From: Occallatibacter savannae
Lineage (GTDB): Bacteria; Acidobacteriota; Terriglobia; Terriglobales; Acidobacteriaceae
Reading direction: 5' to 3'
DNA: 64,000 nucleotides
Assembly (NCBI RefSeq): GCF_003131205.1
Contig: NZ_QFFY01000001.1
Coordinates: 248,001 to 312,000, forward strand
How positions within the stretch are numbered: position 1 is the first letter of the stretch; the number at the start of each line of letters is the position of its first letter. The translations under genes were made by a program, and so were the position numbers. Below, piece after piece: positions 19,347-26,739 of this stretch. The notes under the pieces were generated by a model. It was not told where the DNA came from, ran no database searches, and saw only the letters and a list, made by a program, of their open reading frames with translations.

Positions 19347-20213
19347 TTATGCGGCTCTACGGGAGCGCTTTCCTGTTTTTACCAGCCGCGGACCTTTGGT
19401 GGAAGTGCGACGTGACGTGGGCTTCGCCTTGGACTCGTCCACGCTCTTGCGAAGCGCGTCCATCAGGTTGACGACCTTGGGCCGGGGTTTCTCTTCGACC
19501 TCGGGAAGAGCCTTGTCGTTTCGCTTGGCGTCGATGAGCTCGCGGAGAGCGGCCTCGTAGTCGTCCTTGAATTCGTCGAGGTTGAACGGCGCGGACTGGC
19601 TCTTGATGAGCTGGTTTGCCAGTTCCAACTGCTTTTTGTCGATGCTCTGCTCGGGGATGCTGCCGAAGTAGTCCTTGGCTTTGCGCAGTTCTTCTGCATA
19701 GCGAAGGGTGTAGGCCATCATGCCGCGGACCTTCTTGTCGGGGTGGGGAGCGATGGTGATGAGGTGTTCGCGGCCAGCAAATGCAGCTTCGCCGATGGCG
19801 ACTTTGTCCGACTCGATCATGGCTTCGCGAACGACTGCGAACGCCTCGGCCGATCCCTTCTGGTCTGGCACGACGAAATAGGGCTTCTCGAAGAGGTACG
19901 GGGGCAGAGATTTGGCCTCAATGAACTGCGCGACGCTGATGGTTTTCTGCGTCGCGAGGCGCAGGTTTTTGATTTCGTCCGGCTCAACGATGATGTAATT
20001 GCCCTTGCTGTATTCGAACCCTTTTACGATGTCGTCGTTGGCAACCGGCTGATCGCCGTTGATGACGTTGAGGTGGTGGACGCGCTGGTGGGTTTTGCGA
20101 TCGATCTGGTGGAAGGAGACTTCAGAGGTTGAGCTGGTAGCAGGGAAGAGTTGAATGCCGAATGCGACGAGTGAAATGCGAAGTTGTCCTGACCAGTAAG
20201 GCCGACCAGCCAT
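19347..20213 (-). CDS. ku: Ku protein, NHEJ end-binding
   Basis: 288 residues from the ATG at 20213, preceded by GGGAG (CTGGGAGACGCGCA). The long in-frame N-terminal extension to 20564 shows no Ku similarity and overlaps a divergent gene, so it is dropped. The Ku core is clear: YWSGQLRISLVAFGIQLFPA at the start, FHQIDRKTHQRVHHLNV, KGFEYSKGNYIIVEPDEI and GMMAYTLRYAEELR. A Lys/Arg-rich C-terminal tail follows (KPTSRRTSTKGPR, KTGKRSRRAA), typical of bacterial Ku and linked to DNA threading and LigD recruitment. Homodimeric ring that binds DNA ends. Confidence 0.95.
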   Translation of the reverse strand: MAGRPYWSGQLRISLVAFGIQLFPATSSTSEVSFHQIDRKTHQRVHHLNVINGDQPVANDDIVKGFEYSKGNYIIVEPDEIKNLRLATQKTISVAQFIEAKSLPPYLFEKPYFVVPDQKGSAEAFAVVREAMIESDKVAIGEAAFAGREHLITIAPHPDKKVRGMMAYTLRYAEELRKAKDYFGSIPEQSIDKKQLELANQLIKSQSAPFNLDEFKDDYEAALRELIDAKRNDKALPEVEEKPRPKVVNLMDALRKSVDESKAKPTSRRTSTKGPRLVKTGKRSRRAA

Positions 20214-20363
20214 TGCGCGTCTCCCAGAGGCCCGCCAATGAGGTGCGTCGCGGCGAGCCCAAGTCGTTCGATGTGAGCGCGTTGAGGCAAGTTGTCTCAC
20301 ATACGCTGAGGCAGAAACCCACTTGGGGTACACGTGTGCGTCGGATTCGGCATCCGATGGGAT

Positions 20364-20516
20364 ATGATTCGCAAACTCAAATCGGGCGAGTTTCGGCTGT
20401 ACTCGCGCAAGAAGGACGCATCCACCGGCAAGCGACGCAACCTTGGCACGTTCGCGACGCGCGAGAAAGCGGAGCAGCACGAGCGCGCGGTGCAGTACTT
20501 CAAGAGACGCGGATAG
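20364..20516 (+). CDS. Small basic protein divergent from ku
   Basis: 50 residues from the ATG at 20364: MIRKLKSGEFRLYSRKKDAS, then TGKRRNLGTFATREKAEQHE and RAVQYFKRRG. It is very basic with a short beta-strand pattern and a C-terminal helix, reminiscent of integrase arm-type or AP2-like DNA-binding modules. My impression is that this small family recurs next to ku/ligD genes, but I cannot verify that here. It is divergent from ku with about 150 bp between starts. A nucleic-acid-binding role in repair is only inferred. Confidence 0.6.
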   Translation: MIRKLKSGEFRLYSRKKDASTGKRRNLGTFATREKAEQHERAVQYFKRRG

Positions 20517-20598
20517 CGCGCGACCCACAGAATGCAGGCGTTTCGGCGCGCGGCCGAAGAGCAAACCGGCTCAGTGTGTCCGGCATCCTACGGGCAAC

Positions 20599-21597
20599 AT
20601 GGCGGACCAGGGATCGATCCCTCTCAGGGACTTTGGAAAGACCGGCGCGAAGGTATCTGCTCTCGGCATGGGTGGTCACCATCTGGGCGAGGCGAAAGAC
20701 GAGAAGACGGCGGTCGAGATCATTCACCGCGCGATCGACGGCGGGATCAACTTCTTCGATTGCTGCTGGGAGTACAACCGTGGGCAATCGGAAGACTGGC
20801 TGGGGAAAGGCCTGAAGGGCCGGCGCGACAAGATCTTCCTGATGACGAAGGTGTGCACGCATGGGCGCGATGCGGGCCTGGCGATGCTGATGCTGGAGCA
20901 GAGCCTTCGGCGATTGCAGACGGATCATCTCGACCTATGGCAGATTCACGGTGTGAGTTTTCCGAACGATCCGGAGCTTTTTATCCGACAAAATGGAGCC
21001 GCGGAGGCGCTGAGAAAAGCCAAGCAGGATGGCAAGGTGCGCTTCGTCGGGTTCACGGGACACAAGGACCCTGACATTCATCTTGGCATGCTGGAGACGG
21101 GCTTTCCGTTTGACTCCGTGCAGATGCCGCTGAATCCGTTCGACGCCAACTTCCACAGCTTCGAGCAGAAGGTGCTGCCGGTTCTGAACAAGAAGGGGAT
21201 TGCGGCGATCGGGATGAAACCGATTGGCGGACATGGCGAGCCGGTGGAGAAGGGCGTCTTCACCGCGCAGGAACTGCTGAGCTACGCGATGTCGTTGCCG
21301 GTGGCTACGACGCTGACGGGTATGTCGGAGATCAGCACTCTCGAGCAGAACCTCAAAGTTGCGCAAGGATTCTCCGCGCTGAGTGAAGGAGAGATGGCAA
21401 AGCTGCGCGAGCGTGCGAAGCCGTACGCAGCCGATGGGCACTTCGAGCTTTACAAAACGTCTTTGAAATTCGATAACCCTGAAGCAAGACTGGCCCACGA
21501 CTTCCCGCTCGATATGCAGCAAATTGAAGTGAAGCAGATGGTCAAGGCGACAGAAAATTCAGGCAAGCCGTTCCCGTCTGTTTCGAGCAACCAATGA
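20599..21597 (+). CDS. Aldo/keto reductase (cytoplasmic copy)
   Basis: 332 residues from the ATG at 20599 (MADQGSIPLRDFGKTGAKVS). TIM-barrel AKR with the four expected residues: Asp in INFFDCCWEY, Tyr in the same motif, Lys in IFLMTKVCTHG, His in LWQIHGV. The cofactor end has TTLTGMSEISTLEQNL. A C-terminal extension of about 50 residues with LAHDFPLDMQ is shared with the next gene. It acts on an unknown carbonyl substrate with NADPH, a family-level assignment. The next gene, 16 bp downstream, is a paralog. Confidence 0.88.
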   Translation: MADQGSIPLRDFGKTGAKVSALGMGGHHLGEAKDEKTAVEIIHRAIDGGINFFDCCWEYNRGQSEDWLGKGLKGRRDKIFLMTKVCTHGRDAGLAMLMLEQSLRRLQTDHLDLWQIHGVSFPNDPELFIRQNGAAEALRKAKQDGKVRFVGFTGHKDPDIHLGMLETGFPFDSVQMPLNPFDANFHSFEQKVLPVLNKKGIAAIGMKPIGGHGEPVEKGVFTAQELLSYAMSLPVATTLTGMSEISTLEQNLKVAQGFSALSEGEMAKLRERAKPYAADGHFELYKTSLKFDNPEARLAHDFPLDMQQIEVKQMVKATENSGKPFPSVSSNQ

Positions 21598-21613
21598 GCG
21601 AAAAAGAGGACTG

Positions 21614-22792
21614 ATGGAGCAGGAAAACAAGTGCGCAGAGCCCGGCGGGAGCTGCGACGGCGAGAAAAGCGCAAGCAATGCGGGCGAGCCCTCGCGAAGG
21701 CGCTTTCTGCAAGGCGCCGCAATGGCGGGGGTGGCATCAGTGGCACAGTACCCGGCCTTTGCGCAGACTCGCGAGAAAGGCACCTCAGCGGAGAACATCT
21801 TGATGCAGTCGAAGACTGCCAATCCGATCATCGTGAACTACAACGGGGAGTATGGCGGCAGCGTTCCGGATTTTGAGGCGCCGAAGCGAGCCATGGGAAG
21901 TACGGGGCTGCAGGTATCGATTCTGGGAATGGGCGGATATCACCTGGGAACGGCCAAAGAGCAGAGCGTTGTGACGGAGATGGTGGCGAAGGCGCTGGAT
22001 CATGGGATCAACTTCTTCGATAACGCGTGGGAATACCACGAGGGCAAGAGCGAAGAGCTTGTCGGGACGGCGCTGAAGGGGAAGCGCGACAAGGCGATCG
22101 TGATGACCAAGGTGTGCACACACGGGCGCAAGAAGGACGTGGCCATGAGGATGCTGGAAGAGTCCCTGAAGCGTTTGCAAACCGACCATCTGGATGTTTG
22201 GCAGGTGCATGAGGTGATCTACTACAACGACCCGGAGAAAGCGTACGAGCCTGACGGAGTGCTTGAGGCGCTGACAGCGGCGAAGCAGCAGGGTAAGGTG
22301 CGCTTCGTTGGATTCACGGGACACAAGAACCCGTCGATTCATCTGGACATGCTCAATCGCGGCTTCAAGTTCGACACCGTCCAGTTTCCAATCAATGCTT
22401 TTGATCCGAGCTATCGATCCTTTGAGAAGGACGTGCTGCCTGCGGCGGTGCAAAAGGGAATGGCGGTCTTCTCTATGAAGAGCATGGGCGGATCTGGCGA
22501 GCCCATTGTGCACGGAGCACTGACGCCCACTGAAGCCCTCTCGTATGCGATGAGTGTTCCTGGTGTGTCAACGACGATCTCGGGGATGGACTCGATGGAA
22601 GTGCTCGACCAGAACCTGGCCATTCTCACCGGATTCAAGCCGCTGAATGAGAAGCAGATGAACGAGCTGCGCGAGCATGGCAAGCAGTTCAACGACGGCA
22701 GGTACGAGCTGTTCAAGAGCACGATGAAATACGACGGAGAGATTGGGCGACAGCAGCACGATTTTCCGACGATTGAAAAGCTGCCTGCCTGA
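21614..22792 (+). CDS. Aldo/keto reductase with Tat signal
   Basis: 392 residues. The N-terminus carries a twin-arginine motif SRRRFLQGAAMAGVASVAQY (about residues 26-46) followed by a cleavage-like AFAQT, so it should be exported folded with its cofactor. The AKR domain starts about residue 92 (GSTGLQVSILGMGGYHLG) and has Asp/Tyr in INFFDNAWEY, Lys in AIVMTKVCTHG and His in WQVHEV. It is closely similar to the upstream gene through the whole barrel and the HDFP tail. A segment of about 40 residues between the signal and barrel (SKTANPIIVNYNGEYGGS) is absent from the paralog. Substrate unknown. Confidence 0.88.
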   Translation: MEQENKCAEPGGSCDGEKSASNAGEPSRRRFLQGAAMAGVASVAQYPAFAQTREKGTSAENILMQSKTANPIIVNYNGEYGGSVPDFEAPKRAMGSTGLQVSILGMGGYHLGTAKEQSVVTEMVAKALDHGINFFDNAWEYHEGKSEELVGTALKGKRDKAIVMTKVCTHGRKKDVAMRMLEESLKRLQTDHLDVWQVHEVIYYNDPEKAYEPDGVLEALTAAKQQGKVRFVGFTGHKNPSIHLDMLNRGFKFDTVQFPINAFDPSYRSFEKDVLPAAVQKGMAVFSMKSMGGSGEPIVHGALTPTEALSYAMSVPGVSTTISGMDSMEVLDQNLAILTGFKPLNEKQMNELREHGKQFNDGRYELFKSTMKYDGEIGRQQHDFPTIEKLPA

Positions 22793-22815
22793 CAGCGGGC
22801 GTGAGGAGTTGAGGA

Positions 22816-23349
22816 ATGGGAGAGCGGAGAAGTGCGCATCTGGCGAGCGGTATAGTCGCAGGTATTGCAGGCGGCCTGGTGGCCTCATGGATCATGAATG
22901 AGTTCATGGAGAATGTGGGTCCATCTCTGCAGAAGGCTGTGCAGGGCGATGACTCGGCCGGTGAGCGGCAAGAGCCGGTAGGTCCAAAGCCCGACGACGC
23001 GACGATGAAGACTGCGGAGGCAGTGGTGTCGACGGTGACCGGCGGCCGGCACCTGTCGCACGAGCAGAAGGAGAAGGGCGGCCCGATTGTGCATTATGCG
23101 TTCGGGGCGCTGATGGGGGCGACGTACGGGGCGATTGCTGAAGGCCTTCCCGAGACGACGTTCGGATTCGGCACGGGATTTGGGGCGCTGCTGTTTGCGG
23201 GGGCGGATTTGATTGCGGTGCCGGCGCTGAATCTCTCGGGCTCGCCGCCGGATTCGCCCGTTTCCTCGCTGGCCACTCCTTTCGCGGCGCATCTGGTGTA
23301 CGGCACAGTTACGGAGGCTGTGCGGCGGTTGGTGCGGGCGATTCTGTGA
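22816..23349 (+). CDS. DUF1440/YagU-like inner membrane protein
   Basis: 177 residues. The N-terminal Gly-rich helix (HLASGIVAGIAGGLVASWIM) is followed by a polar loop and three further hydrophobic segments (PIVHYAFGALMGATYGAIAE, TGFGALLFAGADLIAVPALN, SLATPFAAHLVYGTVTEAV). This matches the DUF1440/YagU pattern, whose E. coli member is linked to acid resistance; no reaction is known. It lies 23 bp after the Tat-AKR gene in the same direction, so probably cotranscribed. Confidence 0.7.
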   Translation: MGERRSAHLASGIVAGIAGGLVASWIMNEFMENVGPSLQKAVQGDDSAGERQEPVGPKPDDATMKTAEAVVSTVTGGRHLSHEQKEKGGPIVHYAFGALMGATYGAIAEGLPETTFGFGTGFGALLFAGADLIAVPALNLSGSPPDSPVSSLATPFAAHLVYGTVTEAVRRLVRAIL

Positions 23350-23387
23350 TGTGCCGTTGAGGTGAAGCAGCGGGTGTATGGGTTACC

Positions 23388-24509
23388 ATGCGCTTGTACG
23401 TGACTGGCGAGACACCATCGACGGGCGCTGCGGTTTTGAACGGGTCGGTCCTCGTGCTGATCCAGTTCGATGTTTGCGAGGAGATCAGGCTCGATCGCCT
23501 GCAGAGCGCAAAAGAGAGCTTGGTTCAGCAGCAGCCGAAGATGAAACATGCTGCTCCCGCTTACGTGCGGTATGAGCGGCCGCCAATCGTCGAGCCGCTC
23601 CAGCCGCTGCTGCTGGAGGGCGGCGAGCGGCTCGATGGTGAAATCAAGTACTACGATTACGGCGTGGTGAGCGTGATCTTGCATTTGCCGTTCACCGGCG
23701 ACTGGAACAATCTCGTGCATCTGGCGAGCCGCTGGGTTTGGGATGTGGATTTTGCTTCGAAAGCGGAGCCTGTGGTGCGAGAACGGCTGAGCCAGTGTGC
23801 GGAGGCGATGAAACGCCCCTACACGCGATGGCTCAGCGAGGACTACTTCATCTTTCACGTCAGCCAGGCGGAGGGGAATCCGGCAGCGACGGATCTGATC
23901 CGCGACCATGCGCTGCAGATTGCCCAGGTGGTGAGAGGAGACAGGCTGCAGCTCTCCCAGGGCGAGGTAAATGAGGTTCTGCACTCGCAGATTTCATATT
24001 ATGCCGGCGATGTGGCGGTGATCGGCTGGAATGCAGCGTTTCTCTACGACAGCAGTGCGGGCGCGGAGACGGCAATTCAACTGCTCGAATACGCCAATTC
24101 GCAGTTGCTGGAATTCAGGCACTATGACGAGCTGCTCACCGAGATCCTGGATCGAGCCTACGATCTGCTCGAGCAGAGGACCGGGTTTCTGTCCAGATGG
24201 CGGATGGCGAGATCGGCGCGAAACCTACATACAACACTGCTGGATGTAGCGGAGCTGACAGAGCGGGCCGACAACGCGATCAAGTTTTTGAGCGACATGT
24301 TTGCGGCGCGGCTGTACCGGCTGGCGGCTGCGAAGGTGGGCGTGCCCGATTACAAGGACCTGGTTTCACGCAAGGTGAAAACTGCGGACGATCTCTACAA
24401 CTACATGGTGGATCAGTTCAACCAGAGCCGTGCCTTCTTTCTGGAGTTCACAGTGGTTTTGATTCTGTTGATCGAGCTGTTCTACTTGTTTAAAGGGAAG
24501 CCTCTCTGA
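23388..24509 (+). CDS. RMD1/DUF155-like protein with C-terminal membrane anchor
   Basis: 373 residues, mostly soluble alpha/beta, with one C-terminal transmembrane helix (FFLEFTVVLILLIELFYLF) and a short basic tail. The pattern of an N-terminal beta domain (KYYDYGVVSVILHLPF), a helical middle (HDELLTEI-like region YDELLTEILDRAYDLLEQR) and LHTTLLDVAELTERADNAIK fits RMD1/YagE (DUF155) proteins, whose eukaryotic members are mitochondrial and bind microtubules or ribosomes. The bacterial role is unknown. The assignment is by overall pattern, so moderate. Confidence 0.5.
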   Translation: MRLYVTGETPSTGAAVLNGSVLVLIQFDVCEEIRLDRLQSAKESLVQQQPKMKHAAPAYVRYERPPIVEPLQPLLLEGGERLDGEIKYYDYGVVSVILHLPFTGDWNNLVHLASRWVWDVDFASKAEPVVRERLSQCAEAMKRPYTRWLSEDYFIFHVSQAEGNPAATDLIRDHALQIAQVVRGDRLQLSQGEVNEVLHSQISYYAGDVAVIGWNAAFLYDSSAGAETAIQLLEYANSQLLEFRHYDELLTEILDRAYDLLEQRTGFLSRWRMARSARNLHTTLLDVAELTERADNAIKFLSDMFAARLYRLAAAKVGVPDYKDLVSRKVKTADDLYNYMVDQFNQSRAFFLEFTVVLILLIELFYLFKGKPL

Positions 24510-24555
24510 GCTGCCCGGCTCGACTCATCCTGCTCTTTCAAGGTTCGTTCGCTCG

Positions 24556-25401
24556 ATGACTTTACCTCTATTTACCGTTCTGCTGTTTTTCGGGTCCCTT
24601 ACGGCGGGACTTCTGGGTGCGCTCACCGGGCTTGGCGGCGGAGTGGTGCTGGTGCCGTTGCTCACCGTGTTCTTTCACGTCGACATTCGATATGCAATCG
24701 GCGTGTCGCTGATTTCGGTGATCGCGACGTCGTCTGGAGCGGCGGCAGCATACGTTCGCGAGGGGTTATCCAGCGTGCGGATCGGGATGTTTCTTGAGGT
24801 CGCGACAACGCTCGGGGCGATTGTTGGAGCCTACTTGGCGACCGTGGTTCACACCCAATGGCTTGCCATCATCTTTGGGCTAGTGCTGATCTACTCGGCA
24901 TTTGTCTCGTGGCAACAGAGAAACGAAGCAGCGGCTGTAGAAATGACGGGGCACAGCCGCTGGTCTGACAAGCTGGAACTTTCAGGCAGCTATCCCGGCC
25001 GGGACGGGAAGCCGTGCAGGTATGAAGTTGAAAACATTCCCGGTGGCTTCGGGCTGATGTTTGTGGCGGGGACCCTTTCGGGGCTGCTGGGGATTGGTTC
25101 AGGAGCAGTGAAGGTGCTGGCGATGGATCGTGTGATGAAGGTGCCCTTCAAGGTGTCGACAACCACAAGCAACTTCATGATCGGAGTGACGGCGGCGGCA
25201 AGCGCGGGTATCTATCTTCATCGAGGGCTGGTGGCTCCGGGGCTGGCATTTCCCGTAATGCTGGGGGTGCTGGCCGGTTCGCTGCTAGGCGCGCGCTATC
25301 TGGTGCGCGCCCGCACCGCTGTGCTGCGCGGCGTGTTTACGCTGGTCGTTCTGGCTCTTGGTGTTGAGATGATTGTGAGCGGGGTGAAGAAGTGGTTCTA
25401 G
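24556..25401 (+). CDS. TauE/SafE-family sulfite/anion exporter
   Basis: 281 residues, about eight transmembrane segments. The family signature appears twice: GLLGALTGLGGGVVLVPLLT at about residues 20-39 and GTLSGLLGIGSGAVKVLAMD at about 170-190, the two pseudo-symmetric halves. These carriers export sulfite, sulfoacetate or related anions. It overlaps by 10 bp the DUF1634 gene that commonly accompanies this subfamily, so the two are one unit. No sulfur-metabolism gene is next to it, so the substrate stays open. Confidence 0.88.
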   Translation: MTLPLFTVLLFFGSLTAGLLGALTGLGGGVVLVPLLTVFFHVDIRYAIGVSLISVIATSSGAAAAYVREGLSSVRIGMFLEVATTLGAIVGAYLATVVHTQWLAIIFGLVLIYSAFVSWQQRNEAAAVEMTGHSRWSDKLELSGSYPGRDGKPCRYEVENIPGGFGLMFVAGTLSGLLGIGSGAVKVLAMDRVMKVPFKVSTTTSNFMIGVTAAASAGIYLHRGLVAPGLAFPVMLGVLAGSLLGARYLVRARTAVLRGVFTLVVLALGVEMIVSGVKKWF

Positions 25402-25802
25402 AGAATGGGTCGGCGCCGCGACACGAACATGAACACTTCGATGACCGCCGCATGGAGTTGATCATGGGGCGGCTTCTGCAGGTCGGGGTGCTGCTCGCAT
25501 CCTTTGTGATGATCGCCGGCGGATTCCTTTATATGCATGCGCACTCTGGAGAGAAGCCGAATTATCGCGTCTTTTCGAGCGAGCCGCAGAGGCTGCGGCA
25601 TTTTAGCGGGGTGATCGACGGCATCAAGACGGGCGATCCGGCGGCGCTGATTCAACTCGCAGTCTTGCTGCTGATCGCTACGCCTGTGGCGCGCGTGGTG
25701 TTTGCGCTGATTGCGTTCGTGATTGAGCGGGACAAGCTGTTCGTGCTGATCAGTGCGATTGTGCTCGGAGTATTGCTGTACGGATTTCTGCGGCCGCGGT
25801 AA
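25392..25802 (+). CDS. DUF1634 membrane protein, partner of TauE-like transporter
   Basis: 136 residues from a GTG at 25392 that overlaps the transporter gene by 10 bp. Three hydrophobic segments (GVLLASFVMIAGGFLYMHA, ALIQLAVLLLIATPVARVVF, LFVLISAIVLGVLLYGFL) and the motif GDPAALIQLAVLLLIATPV are characteristic of DUF1634. An ATG at 25452 (MELIMGRLL) is an alternative start. Its role is inferred to be accessory to the exporter. Confidence 0.8.
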   Translation: MVLENGSAPRHEHEHFDDRRMELIMGRLLQVGVLLASFVMIAGGFLYMHAHSGEKPNYRVFSSEPQRLRHFSGVIDGIKTGDPAALIQLAVLLLIATPVARVVFALIAFVIERDKLFVLISAIVLGVLLYGFLRPR

Positions 25803-25959
25803 CGCAGGTCTCGTCAAGATAGATCGCTACACGACTTATGTGTGGTCCATCAAAACTGGGCTGATCTCGTACACCGCGCAGGTCCCGCGAGCACCGCGGG
25901 TGGCCGGATCGCGCATCCAAGCCTGCAGGTAGGCGGCGCAAGGCCGTTGAAGGAGAGTT

Positions 25960-26730
25960 ATGCATCGTTTCAAAGGCAAGGTTGCCATCGTGACCGGCGC
26001 GGGTTCTGGAATAGGTCAGGGAATCGCGGAACGGCTCGGCTGCGAGGGAGCCAAGGTCATTGTTGACTATGTGGGCAGCCCCGAAGGTGCGAAGGAAACA
26101 GAGGAGGCGATCGAGAAGGCCGGTGGAGAAGGGAAGATTGTTCAGGCAGACGTCACGCGCATCAACGATGTGCAGTGCCTGGTGGATACCGCGTGGGATC
26201 AGTTCGGGTCGGCGGACATCCTGGTGAACAACGCCGGCGTGGAGAAGAAGTCGGAGTTCTGGGAGACGACCGAAGCGGACTACGACCTGGTGATGAACGT
26301 GAATCTGCGCGGGCCTTTCTTTCTGACTCAGGCTTTTGTGCGGCGGTTGCGCGATGCGAAGAAGCCGGGGCGGATCGTGAACATCAGCTCCGTGCATGAG
26401 GACATGGTGTTTCCGGGTTTTGCTTCATACTGCTGCAGCAAGGGCGGATTGCGCATGCTGATGCGGGATTTGGCCGTGGAGCTTGGTCCGCTTGGCATCA
26501 CGGTGAACAACATCGCGCCTGGAGCGATTGCAACGCCGATCAATAAGTCGCTGCTTGAGAACAAGCCGATGCTGAATGCGCTGCTGAAAAACATCCCCCT
26601 GGGGCGGATGGGCACGCCCGAGGACGTGGCTGCGATGGTGGCTTATCTTGCTTCAGACGAGGCGTCCTACGTGACGGGATCGACGTTCGTGATCGACGGC
26701 GGATTGATGCGGAACTACAAGGAACAGTAA
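25960..26730 (+). CDS. SDR-family glucose 1-dehydrogenase-like oxidoreductase
   Basis: 256 residues with AAGGAG before the ATG. Rossmann motif TGAGSGIGQGIA (about 13-24), NNAGVE, catalytic Ser in NISSVHED and Tyr/Lys in YCCSK. The stretch NNIAPGAIATPIN, the IPLGRMGTPEDVAAM region and ASYVTG closely parallel Bacillus glucose 1-dehydrogenase, including the SSVHE signature. It would oxidise glucose to gluconolactone with NAD(P). It is followed 9 bp later by a GH15 enzyme that would release glucose, which supports the assignment. Other polyol or sugar substrates are possible. Confidence 0.75.
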   Translation: MHRFKGKVAIVTGAGSGIGQGIAERLGCEGAKVIVDYVGSPEGAKETEEAIEKAGGEGKIVQADVTRINDVQCLVDTAWDQFGSADILVNNAGVEKKSEFWETTEADYDLVMNVNLRGPFFLTQAFVRRLRDAKKPGRIVNISSVHEDMVFPGFASYCCSKGGLRMLMRDLAVELGPLGITVNNIAPGAIATPINKSLLENKPMLNALLKNIPLGRMGTPEDVAAMVAYLASDEASYVTGSTFVIDGGLMRNYKEQ

Positions 26731-26739
26731 CGGGGACTC

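Noticed and set aside
20214..20564. N-terminal extension of Ku by 117 residues
   Set aside because: Not Ku-like, overlaps a divergent gene, and the internal ATG at 20213 has a good Shine-Dalgarno.
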